NCBI GenBank assembly: GCA_964235605.1 | Contig: CAXSCR010000027.1 | Coordinates: 1-54,486 of the forward strand | Origin: DATCRE01 sp964235605 | Lineage (GTDB): Bacteria > Bacteroidota > Bacteroidia > Cytophagales > Cyclobacteriaceae | Direction of reading: 5' to 3' | Length of the DNA stretch: 54,486 bases | Shown here: piece after piece, positions 1-10,182 of the stretch | Position numbering within the stretch: position 1 is the stretch's first letter | Layout of the letters: each line of letters starts with the position of its first letter | Notes under the pieces: model-generated | The model's database searches: none | Seen by the model: only the letters and a program-made list of their open reading frames with translations | Told to the model about the DNA's origin: nothing | Made by a program: the position numbers and the translations under genes

Positions 1-147
1 ATCATTTAATTATTTGATAATCAATAAGTTAATACTTATTCACCAAGCCCTACTTAATGGCAGTCCCAAAGCTTTGTATGCGCAAAAGATCTCCAGATCT
101 CCAAGCTGTAATATCAACTAATCGAGGAAATATCTATCTTGGTAATT

Positions 148-178
148 AAAAAAAATCAGCGTGAGTAACACCCACGCT
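148..178 (-). terminator. Rho-independent terminator of the susCDE operon
   Basis: Read on the minus strand, arms AGCGTGG and TCACGCT (one G-T pair) enclose a 7-base loop and are followed by GA and a run of eight T. It lies just past the stop of the SusE/F-like gene, the last gene of the operon. The rest of 1-201 shows nothing I can identify. Confidence 0.7.
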
Positions 179-201
179 AATCACCATTATGCTATATAAA
201 A

Positions 202-1947
202 TTACTGCTTCACAAAACTATAAGTAGCGCTTGTATAAGTATCATTAGAAACGATGGTGGCTATATAGCTACCTGTTTCGCTTATACCAAAGAAATCCGC
301 TCCACCGTTTGTCATTGTTCCCGTAAGGGTGGTAGCACTCGTACCAAACTGAACATCCCAAGGTGAATTGAACTTAGAGGCATACCCAGCTGTAAGATTA
401 GCGGTAACCTCATAAGTAAGTGGATGTGTGTACGTCATAAGAGATTCGGTACGCGCATCCCATCCTCCTACAGAATTCCAATGGAATAGCTTAATGTTAT
501 AATGTTTCCAGGCCAATGTTCCTTCAGTAAAGTCTATAGTTAACAGATAAGCCTGGTCATGATCAACCGATATCGTACCATCAGCATTACCATCATAAGT
601 GGTTCCGGTACCATCAGCGGCAGAGTTCAGTGAATATTCCATACTTGCTTGCAATGGTATGTATTTTACAGAGCTAAATGTATTTCCATTTTTTGTGAAC
701 TCGGCAACCATTTGCCCATTAGAAACTAAAAATAATGTCGACGGTATACTTGCCGCTAAAAGATCGAACGAACCGGTAACAGCGTCGCCTGTTAAGTTTG
801 CAGCTTTACCAATAATTGTTTCAACTGGTATAACGGTAGGCGTCATAGTTACTCGGTAATCCGCTGCACCTAAATCAAGAGATACTTTGTAAACATCTTT
901 AAGACCTGTGAAATTCTCAACTGTAATCCCGGCGCAACCTGCGTCGCTTTCTGGAAAAACTTCTGCGGCTGTATTATCTCCAGCATTGTCACCCCCTACT
1001 ACTCTTTTCAATGCTAAACCCCAGTTTTCATTTATTCTAAAAATAAAGCTTTCAGTATTATTAGGTCGAACAAATGTAATAACATCCTCCCATTTACCAT
1101 TCCCTACATATGTTAGTGGGACATCAGTTCCCCAACCCGCGACGGCATCGCCTATTAAAGCCAGTTTATTTATTTTTAAGAATGCATATGTACCCGCTGT
1201 CCAATCAACTGTAATTTTATAAACTCCAGTAGCTGGTGCTGTTATCGTAGTACCACATGATAAATTACCATCGCTTCCACCAGTTTTTCTTGAATTTAAA
1301 ACTGCTTTATCACGGAAGTAAAAAGTTTTACCTTCAACTAATGAAGTATAAACATCAAACACGCCTGTATTATCGCCAGCAGAATTCTTGCGTGCCCGCA
1401 ACGGTATAGCTTTACTTAAATCATCGCCTGCCTCTGTGCCTTCGCCCAATAAAAATAACGTTGAAGGTGTATACGCACTCTCAAATCTAGTAAAGGTTAT
1501 CCTTCGCGTTGCTACTGATGTTTTTTCTATAGAGTGTGCAACAATAACCCAATCAACACTACCAGCTTCACCATCACCTACACACATTGTCCACAGTGCA
1601 TAGTCAATCTCTGATGCTAGTACGTTTATAGACACATCTTTACCTGAGTTTGCTGGTACGGCTTTTAATAGTGGGTTTTCATAGTCAGTACTGCCTTCTG
1701 GCACTAACAGAAACTCGTACGTAACAATAAATTTATTTGAAGCTACTGCTGGTGTCCACGCAAAAGTAATCCCATCGTTTGGTCCATTCCCTTCCAATGC
1801 TATGGTAGCATCGTTTGCAGGTTCTGACAAAGTAGGTGCACTCAATTCCCAGTCCCCAATCGGATCTGAATTCTCATCTTCCCCGCACGACCATGCCATG
1901 AAGACTATTAAGAATGATAGAACTATGTGTATCTTTTTCATAATCAT
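202..1947 (-). CDS. SusE/SusF-like outer-membrane glycan-binding lipoprotein
   Basis: A 581-residue surface lipoprotein. The signal peptide ends in a lipobox with Cys21 (FMAWSC), followed by acidic residues as in exported Bacteroidota lipoproteins. Residues about 25-150 look like the SusE N-terminal domain (opens LSAPTLSEPANDATIAL). The rest is three or four beta-sandwich modules resembling the starch-binding modules of SusE/SusF, with aromatic motifs such as GWGTDVPLTYVGNGKWE. In that family the protein holds glycans near the SusCD pore and has no catalytic role. It is the third gene of the operon, 21 bp after susD. The family assignment is firm; the glycan is unknown, and starch is only suggested by the SusE/F resemblance. 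Confidence 0.82.
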   Translation of the reverse strand: MIMKKIHIVLSFLIVFMAWSCGEDENSDPIGDWELSAPTLSEPANDATIALEGNGPNDGITFAWTPAVASNKFIVTYEFLLVPEGSTDYENPLLKAVPANSGKDVSINVLASEIDYALWTMCVGDGEAGSVDWVIVAHSIEKTSVATRRITFTRFESAYTPSTLFLLGEGTEAGDDLSKAIPLRARKNSAGDNTGVFDVYTSLVEGKTFYFRDKAVLNSRKTGGSDGNLSCGTTITAPATGVYKITVDWTAGTYAFLKINKLALIGDAVAGWGTDVPLTYVGNGKWEDVITFVRPNNTESFIFRINENWGLALKRVVGGDNAGDNTAAEVFPESDAGCAGITVENFTGLKDVYKVSLDLGAADYRVTMTPTVIPVETIIGKAANLTGDAVTGSFDLLAASIPSTLFLVSNGQMVAEFTKNGNTFSSVKYIPLQASMEYSLNSAADGTGTTYDGNADGTISVDHDQAYLLTIDFTEGTLAWKHYNIKLFHWNSVGGWDARTESLMTYTHPLTYEVTANLTAGYASKFNSPWDVQFGTSATTLTGTMTNGGADFFGISETGSYIATIVSNDTYTSATYSFVKQ

Positions 1948-1968
1948 ATATATTTAGAGTTTGTGAGA

Positions 1969-3435
1969 TTAGTTATATCCTGGGTTCTGGGTTAGTTGCA
2001 GGTTTCTATTTCTCTCTGATTGAGGTATAGGAAGTAGTTCCTTACTTTTCGTCATTTCATAAACTTTTGGTGTACCTGTTCTCAAGTCTATTTCATTAAG
2101 ATTATTCATTACATCAACTGCCATGTCTAATCTTCTAAGATCGTCCCAGCGATGTCCCTCTTGTGCAAGTTCAAGCCTGCGTTCATTTAAAATAGCCAGG
2201 CGCATTTCAGATTGATTAGTAGCTGGGGTTGCACTTAAGCCTGCTCGGTTACGCACTTGATCGATTATAGTCCGCGCGTTTCCTGTGTCACCGTTCTCGT
2301 TAAGTGCCTCGGCTTTAAGCAATAGAATATCTGCAAGCCTTAATAAGTATTGCCGATTCGTACTATTGTTAGAAGTTTTCCACTTAAATGCAAATGGAAT
2401 AACACCACCTACATTCAAAGACCAAAATTCATCAACCCAAGGCGCTGACTCAAATATAAACGACGCATCCTTACGCTCTACATCACCTTCTGCATCAAAA
2501 GCATCTATTAGATCATGACTCGGTGTAATAAACTTGCGCCAGGTAGTCTGAGTTATTGATGGAGGCAACAATAAACTTGGACCCCAGTTAGTCTCTGTAG
2601 ATGATTGATATTGAACTTCGAGTATAGACTCTACATTATTATAATGGTTTCCATCAAATAAATCGGTGTAATTAGGAAGGAGGGAATATCCTTCGGCGCT
2701 ATTTATAACTAAATCTGCATACGAAATTACCTTATCATAATCACGATCTGACTTCTGGGCATAAACCTTAGCAAGCAATGCATGGGCAGCACCCTTTGTT
2801 GCCCGCCCTTTATCAATGTTTGTAACGCCATAAGTAACAGGCAGGTTTAAAGCAGCGAATTCAAGATCGGTTATAATCTGTGCATATACTTCTGCTTCAG
2901 TACTTCGAGGCACATTCGTTTCGGCAGGCTCCGTTGAAGAGATAGACTTTATAATCAATGGCACGCCTCCCCACATTTTAACCAATTGAAAATAGTGGTA
3001 TGCACGAAGAAAGCTTGCTTCACCTAAAATCTGTTCCCTTCTTCCTTCATTGTCGATTTTAGGATCCTGAATTGCTGGAATTTTTTCAAGCACAACATTG
3101 GCTTTCATTATAGCATTATACAGCTGACTCCAATTGTCCCACAGTCTGGTATTTGTTGGTGAAAAATTAAGATCCTCAAGCGCAAACAATTCAGCATTAT
3201 CACCACCGGCATAATAATTATCTGATACAACATCAGAAAAATTAATATTATCCCAATTATAATATCCCTGAGAGAAGGAATCATATACACCAATTAATGC
3301 TGCTTCTGCATCCTCTGCAGTTTTATACGCATTATCAGTGGTAGTTTTAGATATCGGTTTTAAATCTAAATCGTTGCATGAAGGCAGAAGTACTACCAAA
3401 GCGATTATAAATAGATATGTTGATTTAATATTCAT
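1969..3435 (-). CDS. SusD/RagB family nutrient-binding lipoprotein
   Basis: A 488-residue SusD-like protein that caps the SusC pore and captures oligosaccharide at the cell surface. Lipobox VLLPSC places the lipidated cysteine at residue 20. Family features visible include the N-terminal segment DLDLKPISKTTTDNAY, the TPR-like stretch with FLRAYHYFQLVKMWGGVPL, and the C-terminal ERRLELAQEGHRWDDLRRL followed by LLPIPQSERNRNLQLTQNPGY. Length is typical of the family. It starts 11 bp after the susC stop and is clearly co-transcribed. The gene is intact. Ligand specificity cannot be read from the sequence. Confidence 0.93.
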   Translation of the reverse strand: MNIKSTYLFIIALVVLLPSCNDLDLKPISKTTTDNAYKTAEDAEAALIGVYDSFSQGYYNWDNINFSDVVSDNYYAGGDNAELFALEDLNFSPTNTRLWDNWSQLYNAIMKANVVLEKIPAIQDPKIDNEGRREQILGEASFLRAYHYFQLVKMWGGVPLIIKSISSTEPAETNVPRSTEAEVYAQIITDLEFAALNLPVTYGVTNIDKGRATKGAAHALLAKVYAQKSDRDYDKVISYADLVINSAEGYSLLPNYTDLFDGNHYNNVESILEVQYQSSTETNWGPSLLLPPSITQTTWRKFITPSHDLIDAFDAEGDVERKDASFIFESAPWVDEFWSLNVGGVIPFAFKWKTSNNSTNRQYLLRLADILLLKAEALNENGDTGNARTIIDQVRNRAGLSATPATNQSEMRLAILNERRLELAQEGHRWDDLRRLDMAVDVMNNLNEIDLRTGTPKVYEMTKSKELLPIPQSERNRNLQLTQNPGYN

Positions 3436-3446
3436 TGCGTTTACAA

Positions 3447-6377
3447 TTAAAATGTAAGATTTAAACCAAAGATGAGATTGCGTACTTGTGGGTATGTTCC
3501 AAAGTCGACGCCAGGGGCCATAATACCATTAAAAATGGCGGTTACTTCGGGATCAAATCCAGAATATTTAGTGAAGGTAAATAAGTTCTCACCTGTAGCA
3601 TATATTTTTAGATTTTTTATTTTGACTTTCGATAACAGGGTTGATGGAAGATTATAGCTTAATGTAAGGGCCTTTACCCTTAAGTATGAACCATTTTCTA
3701 CAAATCGGGTAGATATGCGTGAGTTGTTAGTACTTGCCCAACTTGATTTAGGAATATCAGTAACATCTCCCGGATTTCTCCATCTGTTTACTACGACGGC
3801 CGACTGATTCTTCGGATCAGACATACCTTCTGTTTCAACCCTTGTTGCATTGAATACGTCATTACCTTGTGATCCTTGCAAGAAAATATTTAAAGAAAGA
3901 TTCTTATAAGAAATTGAATTAGTCATACCATAAATAAAATCTGGATTAGGATTTCCTATAATTCTTATATCGTCTGCCGTTGGTGTAAATGTGCTATTAC
4001 CTTCTTGGCTAAGATAATAAATATCGCCAGTCTGTGGATCTACGCCACCAGAAACATAACCATAAAAAAGTCCTAAAGGCTTATCTTCAATAGAGTAGCT
4101 TACCTGCCCTCTGCTAGGTATATCACCAGCAGTAAGCTGCGTACCAAGAATATAAATAACTTTGTTTCGGTTAAAAGTGATATTAAAATCAGTTGTCCAT
4201 TGAACATTATCAGTATGCACATTATGCGTGGTAATTTGCAATTCAATACCCTTGTTTTGTATCTTTCCAGCATTTTGTGTCCCTGAATTGAAACCCGTTG
4301 ATCTTGGCAGCGGTACATCCAAAAGCACACCCGATGTATTTTTAATGTATGCATCAGCAGAGATATCGATCCTAGAATTTGCAAACGAAATATCTAAACC
4401 GACATTTGTTTGCTCAGTAGTTTCCCATTTAAGATCATTGTTTTGTATTGAGGATGGGTAGTTACCCGGTAAGATGACACCGTTAATAGGGTAATTTGCA
4501 CCAGGACTAACTTCACCTAAATATGCATAGGGTCTAAGGTCATTGCCTGATACCCCCCAACCAGCTCGAATTTTTAAATCATCAATAGCATTTACATTTT
4601 CAAAAAATGATTCATTTGAAATTCTCCACCCCACCGATATGGACGGAAATTTACCAAATCGCTTGTTTGGGCCGAAAGATGAAGAACCATCATTTCTAAA
4701 ATTAGCCGTTAATAAATATTTATCAGCATAATCATAATTTATACGACTAATAAATGCAGTAGTTGATTTTTCAGATTTATCATTAGATGCCGAAGTAATT
4801 ACCGATCCCGCGTTCGTTGTAGTTACACTACTCCCAGAATAACCAGTTCGCTGAATAGAACTATTTTCCCATTTAAAATTTTGAGTAACCCATCCAACTA
4901 ATGCAGTAATATGATGATCATTTATATCTTTCTTATAAGTAAGAGTATTATCAGTAGTGTAATAGTTTCTTGTATCCGTATTATTCCGCCCTATACCCAT
5001 ATTGGCTCTACCAAAAGTAGTTCTGAATGGATCAAGGAAATAATCATAGATACCAGCTTGATAATCTACACCGATGTTACTCTTAAATTTTAGATCGCGC
5101 AGCAAACTTAACTCTGCATAGGCATTACCTAACAGTCTTTGATTGCTGTATCCACGCTGGGAGCCGTCGGTAGTTGAATATGGATTTTCCCAATTCTGTA
5201 AGGGGTTACTTGTAAATGTTCCATTCGCATTATAGACGCCAATATTTTGTGGCGTGGATAGAACTCCAAGAATGATTCCGCCACTATTTACGCTAAGGTT
5301 ATCAGCAACGTCAACATCATTATAGCGTATGTAACTCAGGTTCGTTCCTACAGTTAACTTATTACTAACTTTATGTTCAAGATTAATCTTGAAGCTCGTA
5401 CGCTGCATTTCAGAACTACGAACAGCGCCTATTTGTTCTGTCCATGCGCCCGATATGTAATATGCGGTTCCATTGTTTTTACCTGATAAGGCAACCTGAT
5501 AATTTTGTGACCTTCCATTTTGAAATATTTCATTTTGCCAGTCAGTATTCTGAGTGTATTTGCTCCAGTCAGTACTCTGTCCCATCTCTGTCATAAGATC
5601 GCGATATTGCTCACTATTTAATACCTTTATTTTTTTCCAAACACTAGAGAACCCGGAGTAGGCACTAAAATCAATTTTAGGAGTAGCCGACGTACCTTTT
5701 TTAGTTGTAATCAATACCACGCCATTTGCACCTAGTGCACCATAAATAGCAGTTGATGACGCATCTTTTAATATCGTTATGTTTTCGATATCACCTGGGT
5801 TCAATGACCTCGTGTCGGCAGAAATTGTACCATCGACAACATATAACGGTTCACTATTTCCATTTATCGAACCTGTACCACGGATTCTCATGCTAAACCC
5901 TTGAGAAGGTTTTCCTGAAGGTGAAATTACCTGAACACCAGCAACTTTGCCCTGAATTAGGTTACCAAATTGTGTATTCGGTCTTGATTCAAATGCTTTA
6001 GCTGACACAATGCCGATGGCACCGGTAATATCCTTCTTTTGCTGTGTGCCATAACCCACAACAACAATCTCATCGAGGGCTTGAACATCTTCTTGCATAA
6101 CCACGTCAATAGAAGTCCGCCCATCAACAGCAACCTCTTGCGACTTTAGTCCTACAAAGGTAAAAACAAGAGTCTCTCCTTTGGCGTCCATAGTATACTT
6201 GCCATAGGCATCTGTAGCAGTAGCAGTAGCAGTTCCTTTGAGAAAAACAGTTACCCCTGGTAGGGGCTCTCCAGAGGAAGATGTGACTGTACCAGTAACA
6301 ATGGAGCTTTGAGCGTCAAGGTCTGCAACCTTGGTAAGCAAAACGCAGAGCAAAACAAGTTTTAAAATTACTTTCAT
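3447..6377 (-). CDS. SusC/RagA TonB-linked outer-membrane transporter
   Basis: A 976-residue TonB-dependent transporter importing glycans across the outer membrane with its SusD partner. Order seen: signal peptide (cleavage near ADLDAQ), carboxypeptidase-regulatory-like domain at about 27-95 (VTGTVTSSSGEPLPGVTVFLKG), the SusC signature LDEIVVVGYGTQ, plug with IRGTGSINGNSEPLYVVDG and ALGANGVVLITTKKG, then a long beta-barrel ending in an aromatic residue (GLNLTF). There is no STN domain, unlike the second SusC at 43.7 kb, so FecI/FecR surface signalling is not expected for this copy. It is first in its operon. Confidence 0.95.
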   Translation of the reverse strand: MKVILKLVLLCVLLTKVADLDAQSSIVTGTVTSSSGEPLPGVTVFLKGTATATATDAYGKYTMDAKGETLVFTFVGLKSQEVAVDGRTSIDVVMQEDVQALDEIVVVGYGTQQKKDITGAIGIVSAKAFESRPNTQFGNLIQGKVAGVQVISPSGKPSQGFSMRIRGTGSINGNSEPLYVVDGTISADTRSLNPGDIENITILKDASSTAIYGALGANGVVLITTKKGTSATPKIDFSAYSGFSSVWKKIKVLNSEQYRDLMTEMGQSTDWSKYTQNTDWQNEIFQNGRSQNYQVALSGKNNGTAYYISGAWTEQIGAVRSSEMQRTSFKINLEHKVSNKLTVGTNLSYIRYNDVDVADNLSVNSGGIILGVLSTPQNIGVYNANGTFTSNPLQNWENPYSTTDGSQRGYSNQRLLGNAYAELSLLRDLKFKSNIGVDYQAGIYDYFLDPFRTTFGRANMGIGRNNTDTRNYYTTDNTLTYKKDINDHHITALVGWVTQNFKWENSSIQRTGYSGSSVTTTNAGSVITSASNDKSEKSTTAFISRINYDYADKYLLTANFRNDGSSSFGPNKRFGKFPSISVGWRISNESFFENVNAIDDLKIRAGWGVSGNDLRPYAYLGEVSPGANYPINGVILPGNYPSSIQNNDLKWETTEQTNVGLDISFANSRIDISADAYIKNTSGVLLDVPLPRSTGFNSGTQNAGKIQNKGIELQITTHNVHTDNVQWTTDFNITFNRNKVIYILGTQLTAGDIPSRGQVSYSIEDKPLGLFYGYVSGGVDPQTGDIYYLSQEGNSTFTPTADDIRIIGNPNPDFIYGMTNSISYKNLSLNIFLQGSQGNDVFNATRVETEGMSDPKNQSAVVVNRWRNPGDVTDIPKSSWASTNNSRISTRFVENGSYLRVKALTLSYNLPSTLLSKVKIKNLKIYATGENLFTFTKYSGFDPEVTAIFNGIMAPGVDFGTYPQVRNLIFGLNLTF

Positions 6378-6747
6378 AAGGTGCTTAAAGTTTTTTTTAG
6401 TACCGAAAAATTAGAAATAATCCATTTCAAACGCAACTTATTTTTAAAAGCAAATATTTTACACACCAAATTGGTGTACATTTAAAAATTAATAGGTAGG
6501 GACATTAGGAAAATAATTTTCACTCAACCCATTTTATATTTTAGGATTATGAGCACTAAAAAAGAGCGTCTAATACTTTGAGCTGTACAGATTCCTCATT
6601 GCGTAAATCTTTTATTTTTTTTGCGGAGTTCCCTATTTATTAATACTGTATTCTAACAGATTACTCAAATCTCTATCTACACTTACTAACACACTGATTA
6701 TACCAACTATTAATATAGAGTAACTGCTAGTCAAAAAAACCTACTTA
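6378..6747. other. Intergenic region upstream of susC
   Basis: 370 bp between the glycosidase stop and the susC start, both minus strand. It is AT-rich and should hold the susC promoter. I see no full TAnnTTTG box; the nearest is AATATTTG on the minus strand, just downstream of the 15 bp palindrome at 6463-6477. No convincing ORF or terminator is visible. Confidence 0.5.
6463..6477. promoter_or_regulatory. Candidate operator: 15 bp palindrome upstream of susC
   Basis: ACACCAAATTGGTGT is a perfect inverted repeat of 7 bp arms around one central base, 86 bp upstream of the susC start codon. It lies immediately upstream of a near-match to the Bacteroidota -7 box (AATATTTG on the minus strand). 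Position and symmetry fit a dimeric regulator binding site. This is inference; no regulator gene is adjacent. Confidence 0.35.
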
Positions 6748-9437
6748 TCAATCTACTTTAACAATACGCATATAATCAATCATTGCTTGATTAATATCAC
6801 CATTCATATTTCTGTTTTCTGGTTCTAAGCTTAATATAAATTGCGTACTCCCCTTCTTTAACGGTACTAGCAAACTATTGCAAAAACCCCAATCAGACCA
6901 CTCACCTGTTCCGCGTTGTGGAAAAACCAGGGTACCCGTTACTCTATTATTAATGCTTAAGGTTCTAATAGCACATTTGTTCTCTGTACTGACAGGACCA
7001 TTCCCGTTAGCATATCGAAAATCAATGGCGTAGGTACCCGCTTCCTTAATGTCCACTTTAAGCGATATAGAAGAATTTTTATTGGTGCTGATATCTACAA
7101 AACCACTTCCGGAGAATCCTTTATATTTTAAATCTGATGCCGGGTTATTTTTTTCGACTTCATAGGTCGTTGGTTGGATTGTATTATTAACGACAGGTTC
7201 ACTCGCAAACGACTCATACCCTTCTGCATCGACAGATATGATTTGATATTCACCATAGCTTTTGTCCTTAATCTGAAAGGTGCAGTTGCTGATTATTTCA
7301 AGAAGTTTTCCATTCTTGATTACTTGATAATAAGAAACATCGGGTATGTTGTTCCACCTTAAAACATGATCATGAATTGTAACTTCAGGCGCTTCAGGCG
7401 ATGTGTAATTTTTGATTTGATTGGTCTGCCCTCCTATTTTATTATTATCCAGTTGAATCTTTATACTGTGTCTTCCTGATAGCGTCTCTGGAACTTCGGC
7501 CTCTACAAGCGTTTCTCCATCCATTGTGATGGATTTAATTTTATTACCAAACCCTTGCAACTCGATGTCAAGAATTGCATTACGATATTTAAAATTATTT
7601 AACTGGCGTTTTCCTTTAAGAACTTCAGGAACAAAAGGCGCAAACTTTATATTATAATCGTTGAACTGAATTCCAAATATCAATTTGTAAACAAGGCCTA
7701 AGTTACCCGAAAGACTCCATAGCATATTATCAGAATTGATTTGTGTACCAACATAATCACCATTGGTTGCTACAAAATTCTCTTTATTGGTTAAAAACAA
7801 AGCACTCGGTCTGTAGATAGCACTTAAGCTTTCAATCACCGATTTTTCGTTACCTGCTTTTGCAGCAGCAAGTGCCCAATAAGATTGTACAAAGGGCCAT
7901 GTCGCATTATTATGATAAGGTGGAATGTTGGGTATTTGTGGATACAAACATGGGATGCCAAACTCATTAACAGGTGTGTTCTGTACAACTTCTTTTTGTC
8001 TTGCAAAATCAGCAATATCAAATAACACACAGAGTGATTCGCCTAAGGCTTCAGATTTTGGTGAAAGGATTTTAAAGTTTCTGCCGTATAAGTATTGGCC
8101 GAAGTATTTTTTATCCTTCAACCACAGGTGCGTATTTACACCTTGCTTTATTTTATCTGCTACCAGTTTATGTTTTACTGAAGTCTTTGTTTGACCCAAA
8201 GCTTCAGCCATCTTAGACAATACAATGTTCGCTTGATAATGAACGGCATTAGTGCCAAGACATTCCGACTCAAAGATATCTTTTGGCTCCATCCACTTAG
8301 GATACGTTTGCTCACGCCAATCTAGGAATGAAGACTCACCTTTAACTAATCCTGTAACTGGATCGATAATATTTTTTAAATCATCTTCCAGCGATTTTTT
8401 AATGATAGGATACGTTTTTTGCAACCAAGCCTTATCGCCTGTTACTTTATATATTTCATACGCCGCTACAGCCCAAACCATTCTATCGGTGGAGACTGGG
8501 TAAGCACCACCTGTTCCGGTATCTTGAATAATAACTCCATCTTTTACCTTGCGCATGAGACTATGCTGCGCAACTTCAGGTTGAAGAATAGCCATGGAAA
8601 GAATAATACTATAGCTTACATCGCGCGTCCACACACCAGCCCATTCCTTTCCAGTACGTAAGGTTCTACTTTCTCAATTGCTTTTAGCATCTCTTCCAAC
8701 GACATGTTATAAAGCGCGTCGAGCAACACATAATCCGACGTATAATGTGGGTAAGCAGTAATATCTGCTAACAAATTCCATTCTACCTCTGTTACCTGTT
8801 TATCATGCTGTGCATTTAGAATAATAGAGACCTCGTAGATATGATTGTTATCGTCATCCTTAAGTTCAAGATTTGGTTTATTATGAAGATTATCAAAATC
8901 CCATGACAATGGCGTTGTATTACCTGCAACATAGACGCCCTTAAAATCTTCTTTAAAAATTTTCTCACCATTGAAGGGTGTATAATAGCCTTTGGTAGTG
9001 AAGTCATTAAATACTTTTCGGAGATCTAACTTTATTTTAAGCTTCGTGTTCGGTTGCAAATATGTGTTGGATGGCACGATCGACTCATCAACAAACTGCT
9101 TTCCAAATTCAATAAGCGGCGTCTCACATAAACCATTAACTGCAATGCAATTAAAATGATGATCCCTACCTGAGATCATTTCATTATCTTTTGAATTGAG
9201 ACTGAATTTAAAAGTAATTCGAGGCGATTGAAATTCGTTAGATAGGCTTTTATAGTTGGATACAATTGAATTTCGTGAAACGGCCTTGGCTACAAAATTG
9301 GATTGAGCCACACGATCTGAATAAACTTCATATTTTGACGATTTATAAAATGGTGTTTGATTGTTTTGAGCGGATAACGAATGTGAAAGTTGTATAATAG
9401 CCAATAGAGATATAGTTTTAAAATAAGTTTTAAGCAT
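6748..9437 (-). pseudogene. Six-hairpin glycosidase with C-terminal carbohydrate-binding module, frameshifted
   Basis: Two overlapping reading frames (8616-9437 and 6748-8634) form one gene of about 896 residues. The first part starts at the Met of a signal peptide ending SHSLSAQ; an in-frame upstream start at 9464 lacks this logic. The second frame read back from its first Met gives GKEWAGVWTRDVSYS, a typical (alpha/alpha)6-barrel active-site stretch, so the reading shifts by -1 between about 8652 and 8668. The catalytic domain continues with TDRMVWAVAAYEIYKVTGD and SFLDWREQTYP. Then come an Fn3-like segment (about 400-480 of the second frame) and a CBM6/CBM35-like domain near the C-terminus. 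I place it with six-hairpin glycosidases (GH63/GH15-like fold) without fixing a family. It probably processes the glycan imported by the neighbouring SusCDE. Confidence 0.72.
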
Positions 9438-9487
9438 GTGATTAAAATTAATGAAGTTGACCAACGAAAAATATGATCATCAGGGCA

Positions 9488-9518
9488 CAAATATATTATA
9501 TTATAGAGATTGTGTAAA
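9488..9518 (-). promoter_or_regulatory. Bacteroidota-type promoter of the glycosidase gene
   Basis: On the minus strand TTTA, 19 bases, then TATATTTG. This matches the Bacteroidota TTTG-N19-TAnnTTTG pattern with one mismatch in the -33 box and a perfect -7 box. The -7 box ends about 50 bp before the start codon at 9437, which also supports that start. Confidence 0.6.
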
Positions 9519-9610
9519 CCTATAACGGACTCGCTAATTTTTTTCCGTTGTTTGATTAGTGTTGCTATGCTTATACAATAGGCTTTTAAATGGATGGCTT
9601 TGATGAAGCA

Positions 9611-9852
9611 CTACTACCGCAAGCTTTCAGCCCACTACTACCGCAAGCTTTCAGCTTGTGGGTAAAATATTGTAAGCTTTCAGCTTACTCAATATTGATG
9701 GTAGCAAACGACACATAGGTAAAGTTTGTTGTGGTCCCTTATCTTATAATTACAACTCATTGTTGAAATTACCAATGGAGATTAAAATAAGCAAGTTGAA
9801 AACTTGACTTATAATAAAACCACAAGTTAGGCTATCGCTAAACATACGGTAG
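9611..9852 (+). repeat. Four-hairpin dispersed repeat, copy A, with a duplicated left end
   Basis: The full copy spans 9638-9852. Left hairpin CAAGCTTTCAGCTTG, second hairpin TAAGCTTTCAGCTTA, third hairpin CAAGTTGAAAACTTG with the complementary loop, and a right end that pairs around GCTATCGC and finishes in CGGTAG. The left 20 bases are repeated in tandem at 9611-9630, offset by 24 bp. The remaining sequence to 10182 shows no gene. Confidence 0.8.
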
Positions 9853-10182
9853 AAAAGGGGAGACACCCTATTATTTCTTAGACAATATCTACCCATTTCG
9901 TGGTAAGTGTAAATAAAATCATAGACAGTTGCAGCGTTTAATACCTTAGATGCGTATTTGATTATAGAAAGTAAACATGTTGCATTTGAAAGCTGCTATT
10001 TTGGAAGATGAATTGATTGCTAGTACATCGTTCTTTAAATAACGTATCAAACAACGGCCAATTTAGATTTACTGGTAGTGCGCACCTTTGATAGGTTTTA
10101 TCAAAAAATATAATTTTTATTTGTAATGTTATTTTAAGAACGAAATACTAGCTGTATAAAAGGAAACAGTACTAGCCAGGAA

